NCBI RefSeq assembly: GCF_900000175.1
Contig: NZ_CWGJ01000019.1
Coordinates: 62,001 to 126,000, forward strand
Source: Estrella lausannensis
GTDB taxonomy: Bacteria; Chlamydiota; Chlamydiia; Chlamydiales; Criblamydiaceae
Length of the DNA stretch: 64,000 bases
Direction: 5' to 3'
Below the pieces are notes generated by a model that was not told the origin of the DNA, made no database searches, and was given only the letters and a program-made list of their open reading frames with translations. Position 1 is the stretch's first letter. Each line of letters begins with the position of its first letter. Shown here one piece after another: positions 44,996 through 54,179 of the stretch. The position numbers were made by a program, and so were the translations under genes.

Positions 44996-47143
44996 ATGTT
45001 TAGTTTTTTTAATACAGCCAATAAACCTCAAGAGAGTGGCCAACTTCTTGAAACGGCAGCAGGAAGGCCGGCAGCCTATAACGATGCGATGGCGACTATC
45101 ACCCATGAGCTGAAAGTGATTAATGCTCACTTTCAAGATCTTGCCACACTGCGAAAATGGGAAAATCTGCAACCTACCGTCAGAGCCAGAGCTCTCCTCC
45201 GGACGCTCACCGGCTACGAAGAAGCCCCCGTCCAAAAAACAGTCGAAAACATTCCCGGTTACAAATGGTCTTCCGGAGCTTACACTACCCAAAATTTCGA
45301 CAAGGTGATCGCCTTCTACAGCCAGGAAATCGAGAAAGCGGAAGAGCTCTATCATAACATCATCGGCATCTACCGGCAGCTGCCACCCGAGCAAAGACAA
45401 AGCCCCGCCAATCTTGCACTCATCAAACTGGCGAGGGAAACCTTTAGGACTATCAGTTTCTCCATCACCGGCCTGCACAACTGGAAAACCAAATTGGCGA
45501 CTGTTTTTGGCAATCAAGAAGAGGAGATTCTCCATCGTTTTACTGCAATCGATCAACTGATGAAAAAAGAGCTCGCCATCACGAGCCGAATCTACGAAAG
45601 CACCCTCAAGCAATTCGAAGATATGGAAGCTCTTTTTAAACTCAGCGAGGCAATAAAGCTGGAAGAGGTAGACTTCGGCAAGGAATCTCGCGATGAGTGT
45701 GTGGAAAAAATTATCCACAACAACATTCAGCTGATATCGCGTCAACAGGGAGCGACGTTAAAAGCAGATACCGAGCATCAGCTCGTTTTAGCTCCGCAAG
45801 GGACAAAACTCACTTCGGAAGAGTCAACGAAAGTCATCGACGCCCTCGTTTTCACCTTCTCGGCCGCTAAAGAGTCAATCATCAAAACTCAGGCAAACAT
45901 CGACCTCGAGAACCTAAACCAAGAAGCGGTTACAGAATACGTCGATAGCTTTCAAAATTTATTCAACCTCCACTTGGGACTTGAGGAAAGCGGAGAAGAG
46001 ATCTCAAGATCATTGAATGGAGAGAATGCAGTATGGGTTGATGAAACCATTATGGAACTATCCTCTTTAGTCTCGACCCAAAGAAATTTTTTTGAAGAGC
46101 TTCTGCAGAAAAGGCCGCCAGAGCTTGCCGATATTCCCGCCATTAGACCCTTTTCCTCCCTCACCCACGCAGATACGATTAACCGGCTGGACGCCTATCT
46201 TGTTTTGATCGGCCCCAATCTGCCTATAGGCCGTGTGCGGAAAATGATTCAGGAAGGAAAAGAGATCTATCAACATGTACTTCAGGGTGAATTACACTCT
46301 CCTGATCAACACCCTCTGGGAAGTGATCATGTGATCATCAGGCTGTCTTGGTTTTTAATGAGCATCGCCATTAAAATGGGACAAGGGCACAGCAGCGGCT
46401 CGTTTGTCATCGAAGACAAAGAACAAGTCCTCTACAAATTTTTAGAACGCGCCTCCAAATGCGGAGACAGAATCTCCAGTCATTTTCAAGGAAGAGGTCC
46501 CATGAACGCGGCCGGTTCCTTACACAAGGGTATCGACTTCCTCAGGGGTCTTGGGCCCTCAGGCAAAGGACACCTTCTTTTCGGACTTGTCGACTCACCT
46601 GACTGGATAAATGAAAACAGCCCTCCCGAAAAAGCAACTTTCCTGAAACTGGAGGCATTCAGCCCCTTCATCACCACGAACGGAGGCTACGACTGCGCCA
46701 TGCACACCTATGAATGGGCTAAAATGAACGCCGAACGGAAAATTTTCAAAGGAAAGGAAGACGCTCTCAGCTTGGCCAAAGAAAGAGTCCCTCACAATCT
46801 TTTAAAGGCTTTCGAAAACATCGTCCGCAGCATCGAGAACGACGCTGTATTTAAAAAGAACCTTGAAAACATCCAACCTCTTGTGGCCCCGCCTTCTCTT
46901 AAAATGGCCAAACTATGGGGGGTGTCCTACATCCACCGGTTCTGGACCGAGCTAGGAACTAACTTTGCCGCCGCTAGCGATGGAGCTTCAAACCATGAGG
47001 AAATCTTTGACAAATGGAATGAGCTTGGCCGCTGCATGCCTATGAGTGAAGGAACACGTCAGCTTCAGCACCTGGATAGAAGAACAGGAAGAGAGGTATA
47101 CCTCTCCTTGCAAAACATCGAGAAGTTAGTTCTTCAAAACTAA
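44996..47143 (+). CDS. Large lineage-specific helical protein, unknown
   Basis: A 715-residue protein that I cannot assign. It is mostly alpha-helical by composition, without signal peptide or membrane helix. The middle to C-terminal part has conserved-looking blocks (SLHKGIDFLRGLGPSGKGHL, FITTNGGYDCAMHTYEWAKM, YIHRFWTELGTNFAAASDGA), suggesting a globular domain at about 470-690. It has a near-consensus promoter and is followed by a strong hairpin, so it is probably a single-gene transcript. It lies between Bax-inhibitor and GT32 genes. An effector is one possibility, without direct evidence. Confidence 0.8.
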   Translation: MFSFFNTANKPQESGQLLETAAGRPAAYNDAMATITHELKVINAHFQDLATLRKWENLQPTVRARALLRTLTGYEEAPVQKTVENIPGYKWSSGAYTTQNFDKVIAFYSQEIEKAEELYHNIIGIYRQLPPEQRQSPANLALIKLARETFRTISFSITGLHNWKTKLATVFGNQEEEILHRFTAIDQLMKKELAITSRIYESTLKQFEDMEALFKLSEAIKLEEVDFGKESRDECVEKIIHNNIQLISRQQGATLKADTEHQLVLAPQGTKLTSEESTKVIDALVFTFSAAKESIIKTQANIDLENLNQEAVTEYVDSFQNLFNLHLGLEESGEEISRSLNGENAVWVDETIMELSSLVSTQRNFFEELLQKRPPELADIPAIRPFSSLTHADTINRLDAYLVLIGPNLPIGRVRKMIQEGKEIYQHVLQGELHSPDQHPLGSDHVIIRLSWFLMSIAIKMGQGHSSGSFVIEDKEQVLYKFLERASKCGDRISSHFQGRGPMNAAGSLHKGIDFLRGLGPSGKGHLLFGLVDSPDWINENSPPEKATFLKLEAFSPFITTNGGYDCAMHTYEWAKMNAERKIFKGKEDALSLAKERVPHNLLKAFENIVRSIENDAVFKKNLENIQPLVAPPSLKMAKLWGVSYIHRFWTELGTNFAAASDGASNHEEIFDKWNELGRCMPMSEGTRQLQHLDRRTGREVYLSLQNIEKLVLQN

Positions 47144-47150
47144 ATGCACT

Positions 47151-47181
47151 AAGAGCCTGTGCCAAATTGGCACAGGCTCTT
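47151..47181 (+). terminator. Hairpin after the 715-residue gene
   Basis: AAGAGCCTGTGCC and GGCACAGGCTCTT form a 13-bp stem around AAATT, eight bases after the stop codon. No immediate T-run follows (a CCTTTTTAG comes about 14 bases later), so termination is likely but not textbook. Confidence 0.6.
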
Positions 47182-47205
47182 AAAGACGTTTGATCCTTTT
47201 TAGCG

Positions 47206-47222
47206 TTGTGAATAATTCACAA
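47206..47222. promoter_or_regulatory. 17-bp palindrome upstream of the GT32 pair
   Basis: TTGTGAATAATTCACAA is a perfect dyad with one central base, 36 bases before the first GT32 start codon. Its half-site TTGTGA also forms the 12-bp palindrome upstream of the ThyX-like gene. Possible operator. Confidence 0.4.
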
Positions 47223-47258
47223 ACTTCTTAAAAGTAGGCGTTAAAAAGGAATTTTATT

Positions 47259-48185
47259 ATGATTTCATCCTCTTTCCGCTGTCTCCTGCTGCTACTCCTC
47301 TTCTCCTCCCATTTTCTTACGGCAAAACAGTGCTCCAACCCGCCCTATCTCGCTGATTTTGTCCCTTCCATCCATCGCTATGGAATCGATGTTGGTATCT
47401 ACAACCACTACGTCAGAACCCCCCATTCGCAAAGCGGCAAGCTGCTTAAGCTGACAGAGACTCTTTATAACAATAACCTGACGCCCATCTATCCAGCCTT
47501 GTCGATTCCCAAGGTTGTCCATCAAATTTGGCTGGGAAGCCCCGTGCCTAAAAAATTCGAAAAGATCATGAAGACGTGGATGAAGTGGCATGGATGGGAA
47601 TACAAGCTGTGGACAGAGGCCGAAGTGGCCAAGATTACATTGGTCAATCCCGGCATTTACCAAAAAGTCAAAAACCTCGGCGCCAAATCCGATATCCTCC
47701 GCTACGAAATTCTCTATCAGTTCGGAGGCGTTTATGTGGATACCGATTTTGAGTGTTTCTGCCCTGCCTTCTTTGACTGGGCAGCCGAGCAGTACGATTT
47801 TTTTGCCGGGATCGAAACCCTTAAAGGATGCCCCAAGCTGCACATCTGCAATGCCCTGATAGGCTCCAAACCAGGACACCCCTTACTGCAGCGCATGCTG
47901 CAAGAGCTTCAGAACTTGAAAGAATCCATGAGCCTTGGTGACATCATCAACGCGACAGGCCCCGGATTCCTGTCTAAGCAATTCTTAGAATACTACGATT
48001 CGTGTCATGAAGACACCATTGACATCGTATTCACGCCGACATATTTCTATCCCATCACAAAAGCGGAATTCAAGCTGAAGCAAAAAGAGCAAAACAAGCT
48101 CATCCGGGATGAGACGGTGGCGCTCCACTATTGGTCCGGAGAGTGGCTTAAGGGCCTCTCCTTCTTTGATCAAGTCGATGAATGA
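47259..48185 (+). CDS. GT32-like glycosyltransferase with signal peptide, copy 1
   Basis: A 308-residue protein. Residues 1-22 (SSFRCLLLLLLFSSHFLTA) form a signal peptide, then the OCH1-type fold begins: IPKVVHQIWLGSPVPKKF, WEYKLWTEAEVA and the sugar/metal-binding block SDILRYEILYQFGGVYVDTD with Asp161-x-Asp163. The family transfers hexoses from nucleotide sugars. Such donors are absent from the bacterial periplasm, so an exported enzyme may act outside the cell, for example on host molecules. Its paralogue starts three bases after the stop. The DXD motif and export signal are seen; the target is inference. Confidence 0.87.
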   Translation: MISSSFRCLLLLLLFSSHFLTAKQCSNPPYLADFVPSIHRYGIDVGIYNHYVRTPHSQSGKLLKLTETLYNNNLTPIYPALSIPKVVHQIWLGSPVPKKFEKIMKTWMKWHGWEYKLWTEAEVAKITLVNPGIYQKVKNLGAKSDILRYEILYQFGGVYVDTDFECFCPAFFDWAAEQYDFFAGIETLKGCPKLHICNALIGSKPGHPLLQRMLQELQNLKESMSLGDIINATGPGFLSKQFLEYYDSCHEDTIDIVFTPTYFYPITKAEFKLKQKEQNKLIRDETVALHYWSGEWLKGLSFFDQVDE

Positions 48186-48188
48186 TCC

Positions 48189-49121
48189 ATGCCGCGATCT
48201 GCTATGAACCGACTTCTTAGAAAAGCAGGGGCAAGACGCCTTATTGCCCCTGCTTTGGCTCTCACCTTACTTCTTCTTAGCCTCATCTCATCGGTTTCCG
48301 CTTTGGACGCACCTTGGCCAAACCCCGATTTTATAAGTTCTTATCACCGCTACAATTTAGACAAACGTTTCTTTCAACGTTTGCTCCACAAAAAAGAGAG
48401 CCCGCTTTTCATCGAAAGGCTTCAGCAGCTTAAAGCACTCTATGACAGAGAGGGTTCTCAGGACAAGGCAAGCGGTTTCCCTAAAATTATCCATCAAATT
48501 TGGGTGGGATCGCCGGTGCCGAAAAAATACGTTCAGTGGATGCGGACATGGACAAATTGGCAGGGATGGGAGTACAGGCTGTGGACTGACAAGGAAGTGG
48601 AATCCATTATACTCAGCAACGCTGAGCTCTACCAAAAAGCTTCGAATTTCGGTGTCAAGGGAGACATTTTGCGCTATGAGATCCTCTATCAGTTTGGCGG
48701 TCTCTATGCCGACACCGATTTTGAATGCCTGAACCCTTCATTTTTTGAGCTCGCCTCAGAAAAGGTGGATTTACTGCTTGGAACCGAGCCGGCCCTTTTG
48801 GCGCCCCCTCCGATGATCGCCAGCGGACTCATCGCAGCCAAGGCTAAACACCCGCTGATCAAGCAGCTGATCGATCATTTGAAATCGAATTTTGAATCTT
48901 CTGTTTCCAGAGAACCGACAGATCTTTCCGGCCCTGCCTATTTTACCTCCGAGTTTTTTAAATACCTTCAACAGGATCCTGTCACTTACGATATCATCTT
49001 TCCCACCACTTTTTTCTATCCGCTGACAGCCAACGAATTTAAATTGGGTCATTCAGCCTACAAGAAATATATCCATCCAGAGACGGCTGCCATCCACTAT
49101 TATGAAGGAAGCTGGCGGTAG
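48189..49121 (+). CDS. GT32-like glycosyltransferase with signal peptide, copy 2
   Basis: A 310-residue tandem paralogue of the preceding gene. A positively charged start (NRLLRKAGARR) and the hydrophobic stretch LIAPALALTLLLLSLISSVSA form a signal peptide or anchor. The catalytic domain has FPKIIHQIWVGSPVPKKY, WEYRLWTDKEVE and GDILRYEILYQFGGLYADTD with Asp175-x-Asp177. The start could also be the ATG at 48204. The copies are clearly related but diverged in the C-terminal third, which may set different acceptors. secA follows after about 100 bases. Confidence 0.86.
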   Translation: MPRSAMNRLLRKAGARRLIAPALALTLLLLSLISSVSALDAPWPNPDFISSYHRYNLDKRFFQRLLHKKESPLFIERLQQLKALYDREGSQDKASGFPKIIHQIWVGSPVPKKYVQWMRTWTNWQGWEYRLWTDKEVESIILSNAELYQKASNFGVKGDILRYEILYQFGGLYADTDFECLNPSFFELASEKVDLLLGTEPALLAPPPMIASGLIAAKAKHPLIKQLIDHLKSNFESSVSREPTDLSGPAYFTSEFFKYLQQDPVTYDIIFPTTFFYPLTANEFKLGHSAYKKYIHPETAAIHYYEGSWR

Positions 49122-49220
49122 GCAAGAGAAGTTCTCTCATCTTTTACGGAAACACAAGTTGCTGTAAAAGCCCCGTATTGAATAAAATTTATTTCCAGCA
49201 ACTTCACCCGTGATCATCAT

Positions 49221-52200
49221 ATGTTTGGATTTTTAAAATATCTCTTCGGTTCAGCCCACGACAGACTTATCAGAAAATATCGACATATTGTCGAACAGAT
49301 CGCAGTCGAAGAAGAAAAGCTTAAGAACTTAAGCGACAGCGAAATAAAAGCTAAAACCGAGGAATTCAAGTCTCGTCTTAAAGCGGGCGAAACCTTGGAT
49401 GACATCCTGCCGGAAGCCTATGCTGTCGTGAAAAACGTATGCCGCCGCCTGGCAGGCACGCAAGTTCACGTTTCAGGATATGATCAGAAGTGGGACATGG
49501 TGCCCTATGACGTTCAGCTGATCGGCGCCATCGCCCTGCATAAAGGCACCATTTCAGAGATGCAGACAGGCGAAGGAAAAACCCTGACAGCAACTCTTCC
49601 CCTCTATTTAAACGCGTTGACGGGCAAGCCTGTCCATCTGGTTACAGTCAACGATTACCTCGCCAAAAGGGACTGCCAATGGGTCGGTTCTATCCTGAGG
49701 TGGCTTGGGATAACCACGGGCGCTTTGACAAACGAAATCCCGATGGACGAAAGGCAAGAGGTTTATAAAAACGATGTGGTCTATGGCACCGCCTCGGAAT
49801 TTGGCTTCGACTACTTAAGAGACAATTCCATGGCCACGACCAAAGATCAAAAGGTGCAGCGCGGCTTCTACTTTGCAATCATCGATGAAGTCGACAGCAT
49901 TTTGATCGACGAAGCGAGAACTCCCCTTATCATCTCCGGACCGGCCCCCGTAAGCCGGCAAATGTATGACACACTGAAAGAGGGTGTTCATAACTTGGTG
50001 CGCAAACAGCGCGATTTTTTAACCAAGCTTGCAAGCGATGCCTTCAAAATCCTCAAGGAGGATCTCGGTTCGGAAGAAGACGAGAGCAGCGAGGCCGCAA
50101 AAAAATTTGAGAGCTCTCCGGAAAAAGACGCCGCTCTTAAGAACTTGTGGCTGGTCAATAAGGGAACACCGCGCAACAAGATTGTCAAGCGCGTCAAGGA
50201 GAACCCCGACTTGAGGGCTGCCCTTGATAAATGGGATCTCTATTTTTATGCCGAGCAAAATAAAGAAGAGCGCAAGGAGTTTCTCTCCGAGCTGTACCTG
50301 ATCATCGATGAAAAAAGCAACGACTTCGAACTGACCGACAAAGGCATCAATGCCTGGAATTCCTTCGCTGGCGGTGAAGGAAGCGCAGACGACTTCGTGA
50401 TGCTTGATCTGGGAGATGAGTACCACAAAATTGACCTGGATCCTGATCTTGACGACAACGCCAAAGTGGAAGCGAAGCTGAAACTGCAAGAAGAGGATCT
50501 TAAGCGAAAAGAGAGAGCGCACAACCTGCGGCAGCTCTTCCGCGCCCACTTACTGATGGAACGCGACGTCGACTACATCGTCCAAGAAAGCAAGATCGTC
50601 ATCATCGACGAAAATACAGGCAGACCTCAACCCGGCAGACGTTTCTCGGATGGACTCCACCAGGCGATTGAGGCAAAAGAGGGTGTTCCCATCCAGCGCG
50701 AAACCCAAACATACGCCACCATCACCCTGCAAAACTTCTTCCGTATGTATGAGAAGATTGCGGGCATGACAGGAACGGCCATGACGGAAGCGAACGAGTT
50801 TAAGCAGATCTACAAGCTTGACGTTCTTGAAATACCGACCCATAAGAAAGGGCTAAGAGATGATTTCAACGATGAAATCTATATGTCCGAAAGGGAGAAA
50901 TACAACGCCATCCTTAAAGAGGTCAAAGACGTACACGAGAAAGGGCGCCCTATCCTGATAGGCACCGATTCGGTAAGCGCCTCGGAAAAACTGTCCCGCA
51001 TCTTTAAACAAAACAATCTCCCGCACACTGTACTGAACGCCAAACAGCACGAAAGAGAAGCTGAAATTGTCGCAGAAGCAGGAAAAGAAGGGGCTATCAC
51101 CATCGCCACCAACATGGCAGGCCGAGGCACCGACATTAAATTAGGCGAAGGCGTCGCCGCAAAAGGTGGTCTCCACGTTCTTGGCACCACAAGGCACCAA
51201 TCCAGAAGGATCGACAGGCAGCTGCGTGGACGTTGCGCAAGACAAGGCGACCCCGGAACGACCAAGTTCTATATTTCATTCGAAGATCCTTTGCTGCGCC
51301 TTTTCTCCTCGCCGAGGATGACGGCTCTGCTCCAAAAATTCCGCCCGCCCGAGGGCGAGCCGATCTCTGCCGGAATGCTCAACCGTTCAATAGAAACGGC
51401 GCAAAAACGGGTCGAGCAGCGCAACTATACGATCCGTAAGCACACTCTGGAATATGACGACGTCATGAATAAGCAGAGGCAGGAGATTTACGCCTTCCGC
51501 AATGAAATCTTAGAGACCGAAAATCCGATCCACCTGGCCAAGGAGATCCTCGATACTGTTGTCACTCAGACAGCAGAACAGTATTTCATGAACAGGAGCG
51601 ACAGCGCCCAATGGGATGCCAAAGGTTTTTGCGATGCGTTGATGGAGAAGATTCCTCTCTCATTCAATCCTAAGGATTTTGATGATGTAGCACTTGAGAT
51701 CGAAGAGATCGAAAACATCGCCAATGAAAAAATCGCCAGCGCCTTCACCCAAAAGATTGAGCATGAGAAGCAAAAAATTGTCATTCCTCAATCAGCGGAA
51801 GGGCTTATCCTCAATCAGGATGACCAGATCAGCGAAGCTGTACGCAACATCATGATTCGCAAAATCGACCAGCTGTGGATTGAACATCTTTTGTCTATGG
51901 ATCATTTGAGAACAGACGTCAACCTGCGCTCATTCGGCCAGCGAGATCCTCTTCTTGAGTTCAAACACGAAGGATTCAAACTATTCGACGAGTTTGGGAA
52001 AAACTTGCGAAGCCAAGTCGCCCATGACCTCTTCAGGTTTGAGATGATGCCCCGTGATGCCGCTGCAATCGAAAGACTGATCGCATCTCTGCGCATGGAA
52101 AGAGAGCGCTCTTTCGTCGACGAAGCACCGCTGCCGCAGGCGCAAGAGGAACCCCTTTCCGAATCGAGACAGGAAGCTCAACCTCAGGAAAAGCTTGAGC

Positions 52201-52304
52201 CGGTTGTAATAGGACCCAAGACTGGCCGCAACGACCCCTGCCCATGCGGCAGCGGACAAAAGTACAAAAAGTGCTGCGGTAAAGACAAGGAGTTTGAAGC
52301 TTAA
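49221..52304 (+). CDS. secA: Protein translocase ATPase SecA
   Basis: Motor of the Sec pathway. The 1027 residues show the Walker A motif GEGKT at 117-121, the DEAD-type DEVDSILIDEARTPLI, RGTDIKLGEGV and RQLRGRCARQGDPG of the second motor domain, and the C-terminal zinc-binding SEC-C motif NDPCPCGSGQKYKKCCG. The nucleotide-binding region has an insertion rich in charged residues (about 265-430), as in chlamydial SecA. TTGCTG (49159-49164) and TAAAAT (49183-49188), 18 bases apart, may be the promoter. It is the far end of the nth-mnmE-psd-secA block. Confidence 0.97.
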   Translation: MFGFLKYLFGSAHDRLIRKYRHIVEQIAVEEEKLKNLSDSEIKAKTEEFKSRLKAGETLDDILPEAYAVVKNVCRRLAGTQVHVSGYDQKWDMVPYDVQLIGAIALHKGTISEMQTGEGKTLTATLPLYLNALTGKPVHLVTVNDYLAKRDCQWVGSILRWLGITTGALTNEIPMDERQEVYKNDVVYGTASEFGFDYLRDNSMATTKDQKVQRGFYFAIIDEVDSILIDEARTPLIISGPAPVSRQMYDTLKEGVHNLVRKQRDFLTKLASDAFKILKEDLGSEEDESSEAAKKFESSPEKDAALKNLWLVNKGTPRNKIVKRVKENPDLRAALDKWDLYFYAEQNKEERKEFLSELYLIIDEKSNDFELTDKGINAWNSFAGGEGSADDFVMLDLGDEYHKIDLDPDLDDNAKVEAKLKLQEEDLKRKERAHNLRQLFRAHLLMERDVDYIVQESKIVIIDENTGRPQPGRRFSDGLHQAIEAKEGVPIQRETQTYATITLQNFFRMYEKIAGMTGTAMTEANEFKQIYKLDVLEIPTHKKGLRDDFNDEIYMSEREKYNAILKEVKDVHEKGRPILIGTDSVSASEKLSRIFKQNNLPHTVLNAKQHEREAEIVAEAGKEGAITIATNMAGRGTDIKLGEGVAAKGGLHVLGTTRHQSRRIDRQLRGRCARQGDPGTTKFYISFEDPLLRLFSSPRMTALLQKFRPPEGEPISAGMLNRSIETAQKRVEQRNYTIRKHTLEYDDVMNKQRQEIYAFRNEILETENPIHLAKEILDTVVTQTAEQYFMNRSDSAQWDAKGFCDALMEKIPLSFNPKDFDDVALEIEEIENIANEKIASAFTQKIEHEKQKIVIPQSAEGLILNQDDQISEAVRNIMIRKIDQLWIEHLLSMDHLRTDVNLRSFGQRDPLLEFKHEGFKLFDEFGKNLRSQVAHDLFRFEMMPRDAAAIERLIASLRMERERSFVDEAPLPQAQEEPLSESRQEAQPQEKLEPVVIGPKTGRNDPCPCGSGQKYKKCCGKDKEFEA

Positions 52305-53000
52305 ATAGCCGATATCAATCTTACTCTTCTCTGCCCCGATACCGCTTGTGTATCGGGGACAAAAAAACTCGCCTCGATGGCTCAGGATTTTAGCTCGGAT
52401 GCGCCTCAAAACCTTGGGGTGCTAAAAGAGTGCCTTGGGAGCTTTCGTAGATCCACCCCCCAATCTTGAAATACGCTCGTTATCGATCCAAAACCGGCGC
52501 TAGCCAGCACCTGCCCTAGCAGGATATCCCCAACTCTAATAAACCAAGACTAGAGTACGGAGAAGACGGTATCTCGACTAATTTATCTAAGAAATGCCGC
52601 TAGAAAACCTTCAGCATCGACAACACTGAGACTGCTTCCCCGATTGGTTAGCAGGTGACCATTTGGTCGAGACGCTCTGACCGGCGAACTCCAAAACCGG
52701 GTCACCACTCCTTGCAGACCGACTCAGGATAAAGGATTGAAGAGCATAGGCCGGCCATGTAGTTTCGAAAAATCTACACTGGCGCTCTGTTGGACAAGTT
52801 TTAGCCCGGTGGAGAAGAGTGAAAGCTCCCGGCCTCATCAATTAGTGAACGGAAAACTCAAATCGGATGACTTCCTTTCTGAATTAGAATGAAAAAATTG
52901 AGTGCTGAAGATCGCCGGCGTACTTCGTCGGCTTTGAGGTCAATTCAGCTCACGCATTTTGCCCCCAAAGCCGGTGAAATCCGAATCCGCCAGCACCCCT
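52305..53000. other. Gene-free stretch after secA
   Basis: About 700 bases without a convincing frame, tRNA or known RNA. A 9-bp hairpin, CCCCGATAC/GTATCGGGG at 52334-52358, lies just after secA but lacks a following T-run. A weak repeat-like word (GAGCTTTCGTAGATC) is near 52438. The remainder shows nothing I can name; it may be decayed coding sequence. Confidence 0.6.
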
Positions 53001-54074
53001 TCAAGAGGCGAGCAGCTCTTTTTTTGCCTTCTCCATACGGTCTCTGGCAATGCGGCTGATCTTTTTCCATCCGCCTGTCAGCCCCATGGCAGAGCGCATC
53101 TCTTCTACGGTCTTCTCCGCCACTTCCTGCATTTTCAGGGTTCCTTTATAAATCACCTCTTCGACAAGCCCCTTCTCACCCTCAAGCTGCTTTCGTTTTT
53201 CTCTAATGGGATCCAGAAACAAGTTGAGGGACTTGGCCAGGCTCTCTTTCACCTCCACGTCACCGACAGAACCTGCCTCATATCTCGCTTTTAACTCGGC
53301 AACTTCCGCTTTGTCCTTATTGAAGATATCGTGGTAGGTGAAGACCGGATTGTTTGCCACCTGGCCGGGGATGTGAGCATGAACACGGTTCGGATCGGTG
53401 TACATCCCCCGAACCTTTTTATCGACAGTTTTGGCATCATCGGAAAGGAAGATACAATTGCCTGCCGATTTGCTCATCTTGCCTTTATTATCTGTTCCCA
53501 CCAGCGTCGGCACTTCACTCAGCATCGCTTCCGGAAGAGGAAACACCTCGCCGTAGTATTGGTTAAAACGTCTCGCGATGTCGCGCGCAAGCTCGATATG
53601 CGCCTCGTTGTCTTTTCCAACCGGAACCACATGTGCCCGGGGCATCAGGATGTCTGCTGTCTGAAGCACGGGATAGCCAATCAGTCCAAACGGCACGCTT
53701 TCCTCTGCGAGATGGGCATTTTTTGCCATTTCTTTGATGCTGGGTAATCCTGTAAGGCGATTGATGGAGATGAGCATTTCGAATATTAAATTCATCTCGT
53801 AGATGGCAGGAACTGCCGACTGAAGGTAAATCGTCGAGAGGGATGGATTGATTCCGCAGGCAAGATAATCGAGAACCATTTCCCGGATATTTTCCCTGAG
53901 ATACATGATATGTTCTTTCTCAGGCTTCGTTGTCAACGTATGCAGATCTGCAATGATAAAGTAGCAGTCAAATCTCTCTTGAAGCTTGATCCTGTTAACC
54001 AAGGATCCGACGTAGTGGCCAAGATGGAGTTTTCCGGTCGGCCTGTCTCCTGTCAGTATTCGTTTCTTTTCCAT
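53001..54074 (-). CDS. trpS: Tryptophanyl-tRNA synthetase
   Basis: Charges tRNA-Trp. A class I synthetase with the HIGH-type motif HLGH at residues 17-20 in [14 protein letters not shown] and KMSKSAGN as KMSKS loop. [11 protein letters not shown] and [12 protein letters not shown] are family blocks. At 357 residues it is slightly longer than the usual bacterial form. It lies 105 bases downstream of an aromatic amino acid permease gene on the same strand, which may link tryptophan uptake and charging. No T-box or trp attenuator was recognised. Confidence 0.95.
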   Translation of the reverse strand: MEKKRILTGDRPTGKLHLGHYVGSLVNRIKLQERFDCYFIIADLHTLTTKPEKEHIMYLRENIREMVLDYLACGINPSLSTIYLQSAVPAIYEMNLIFEMLISINRLTGLPSIKEMAKNAHLAEESVPFGLIGYPVLQTADILMPRAHVVPVGKDNEAHIELARDIARRFNQYYGEVFPLPEAMLSEVPTLVGTDNKGKMSKSAGNCIFLSDDAKTVDKKVRGMYTDPNRVHAHIPGQVANNPVFTYHDIFNKDKAEVAELKARYEAGSVGDVEVKESLAKSLNLFLDPIREKRKQLEGEKGLVEEVIYKGTLKMQEVAEKTVEEMRSAMGLTGGWKKISRIARDRMEKAKKELLAS

Positions 54075-54179
54075 GAATATCCTAAGAACTTAAACTTTGT
54101 TTTGAGAACCTATCAAAAAGGCCCGATTTTTTGTACACTTTCAGTGTGTTGTGAAATAAGTTAATGATTTGAGCTGGTA

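Noticed and set aside
52334..52358. Hairpin after secA as an intrinsic terminator
   Set aside because: The stem is good but is followed by an A-run on the plus strand and no T-run on the minus strand.
52611..52841. A 76-codon minus-strand frame in the gap after secA
   Set aside because: No ribosome-binding site and no conserved pattern.
54120..54160. Dyad near ACACTTTCAGTGT as a TrpR operator before trpS
   Set aside because: It is short and does not match the CTAGT-type operator core; it may be repeat debris.
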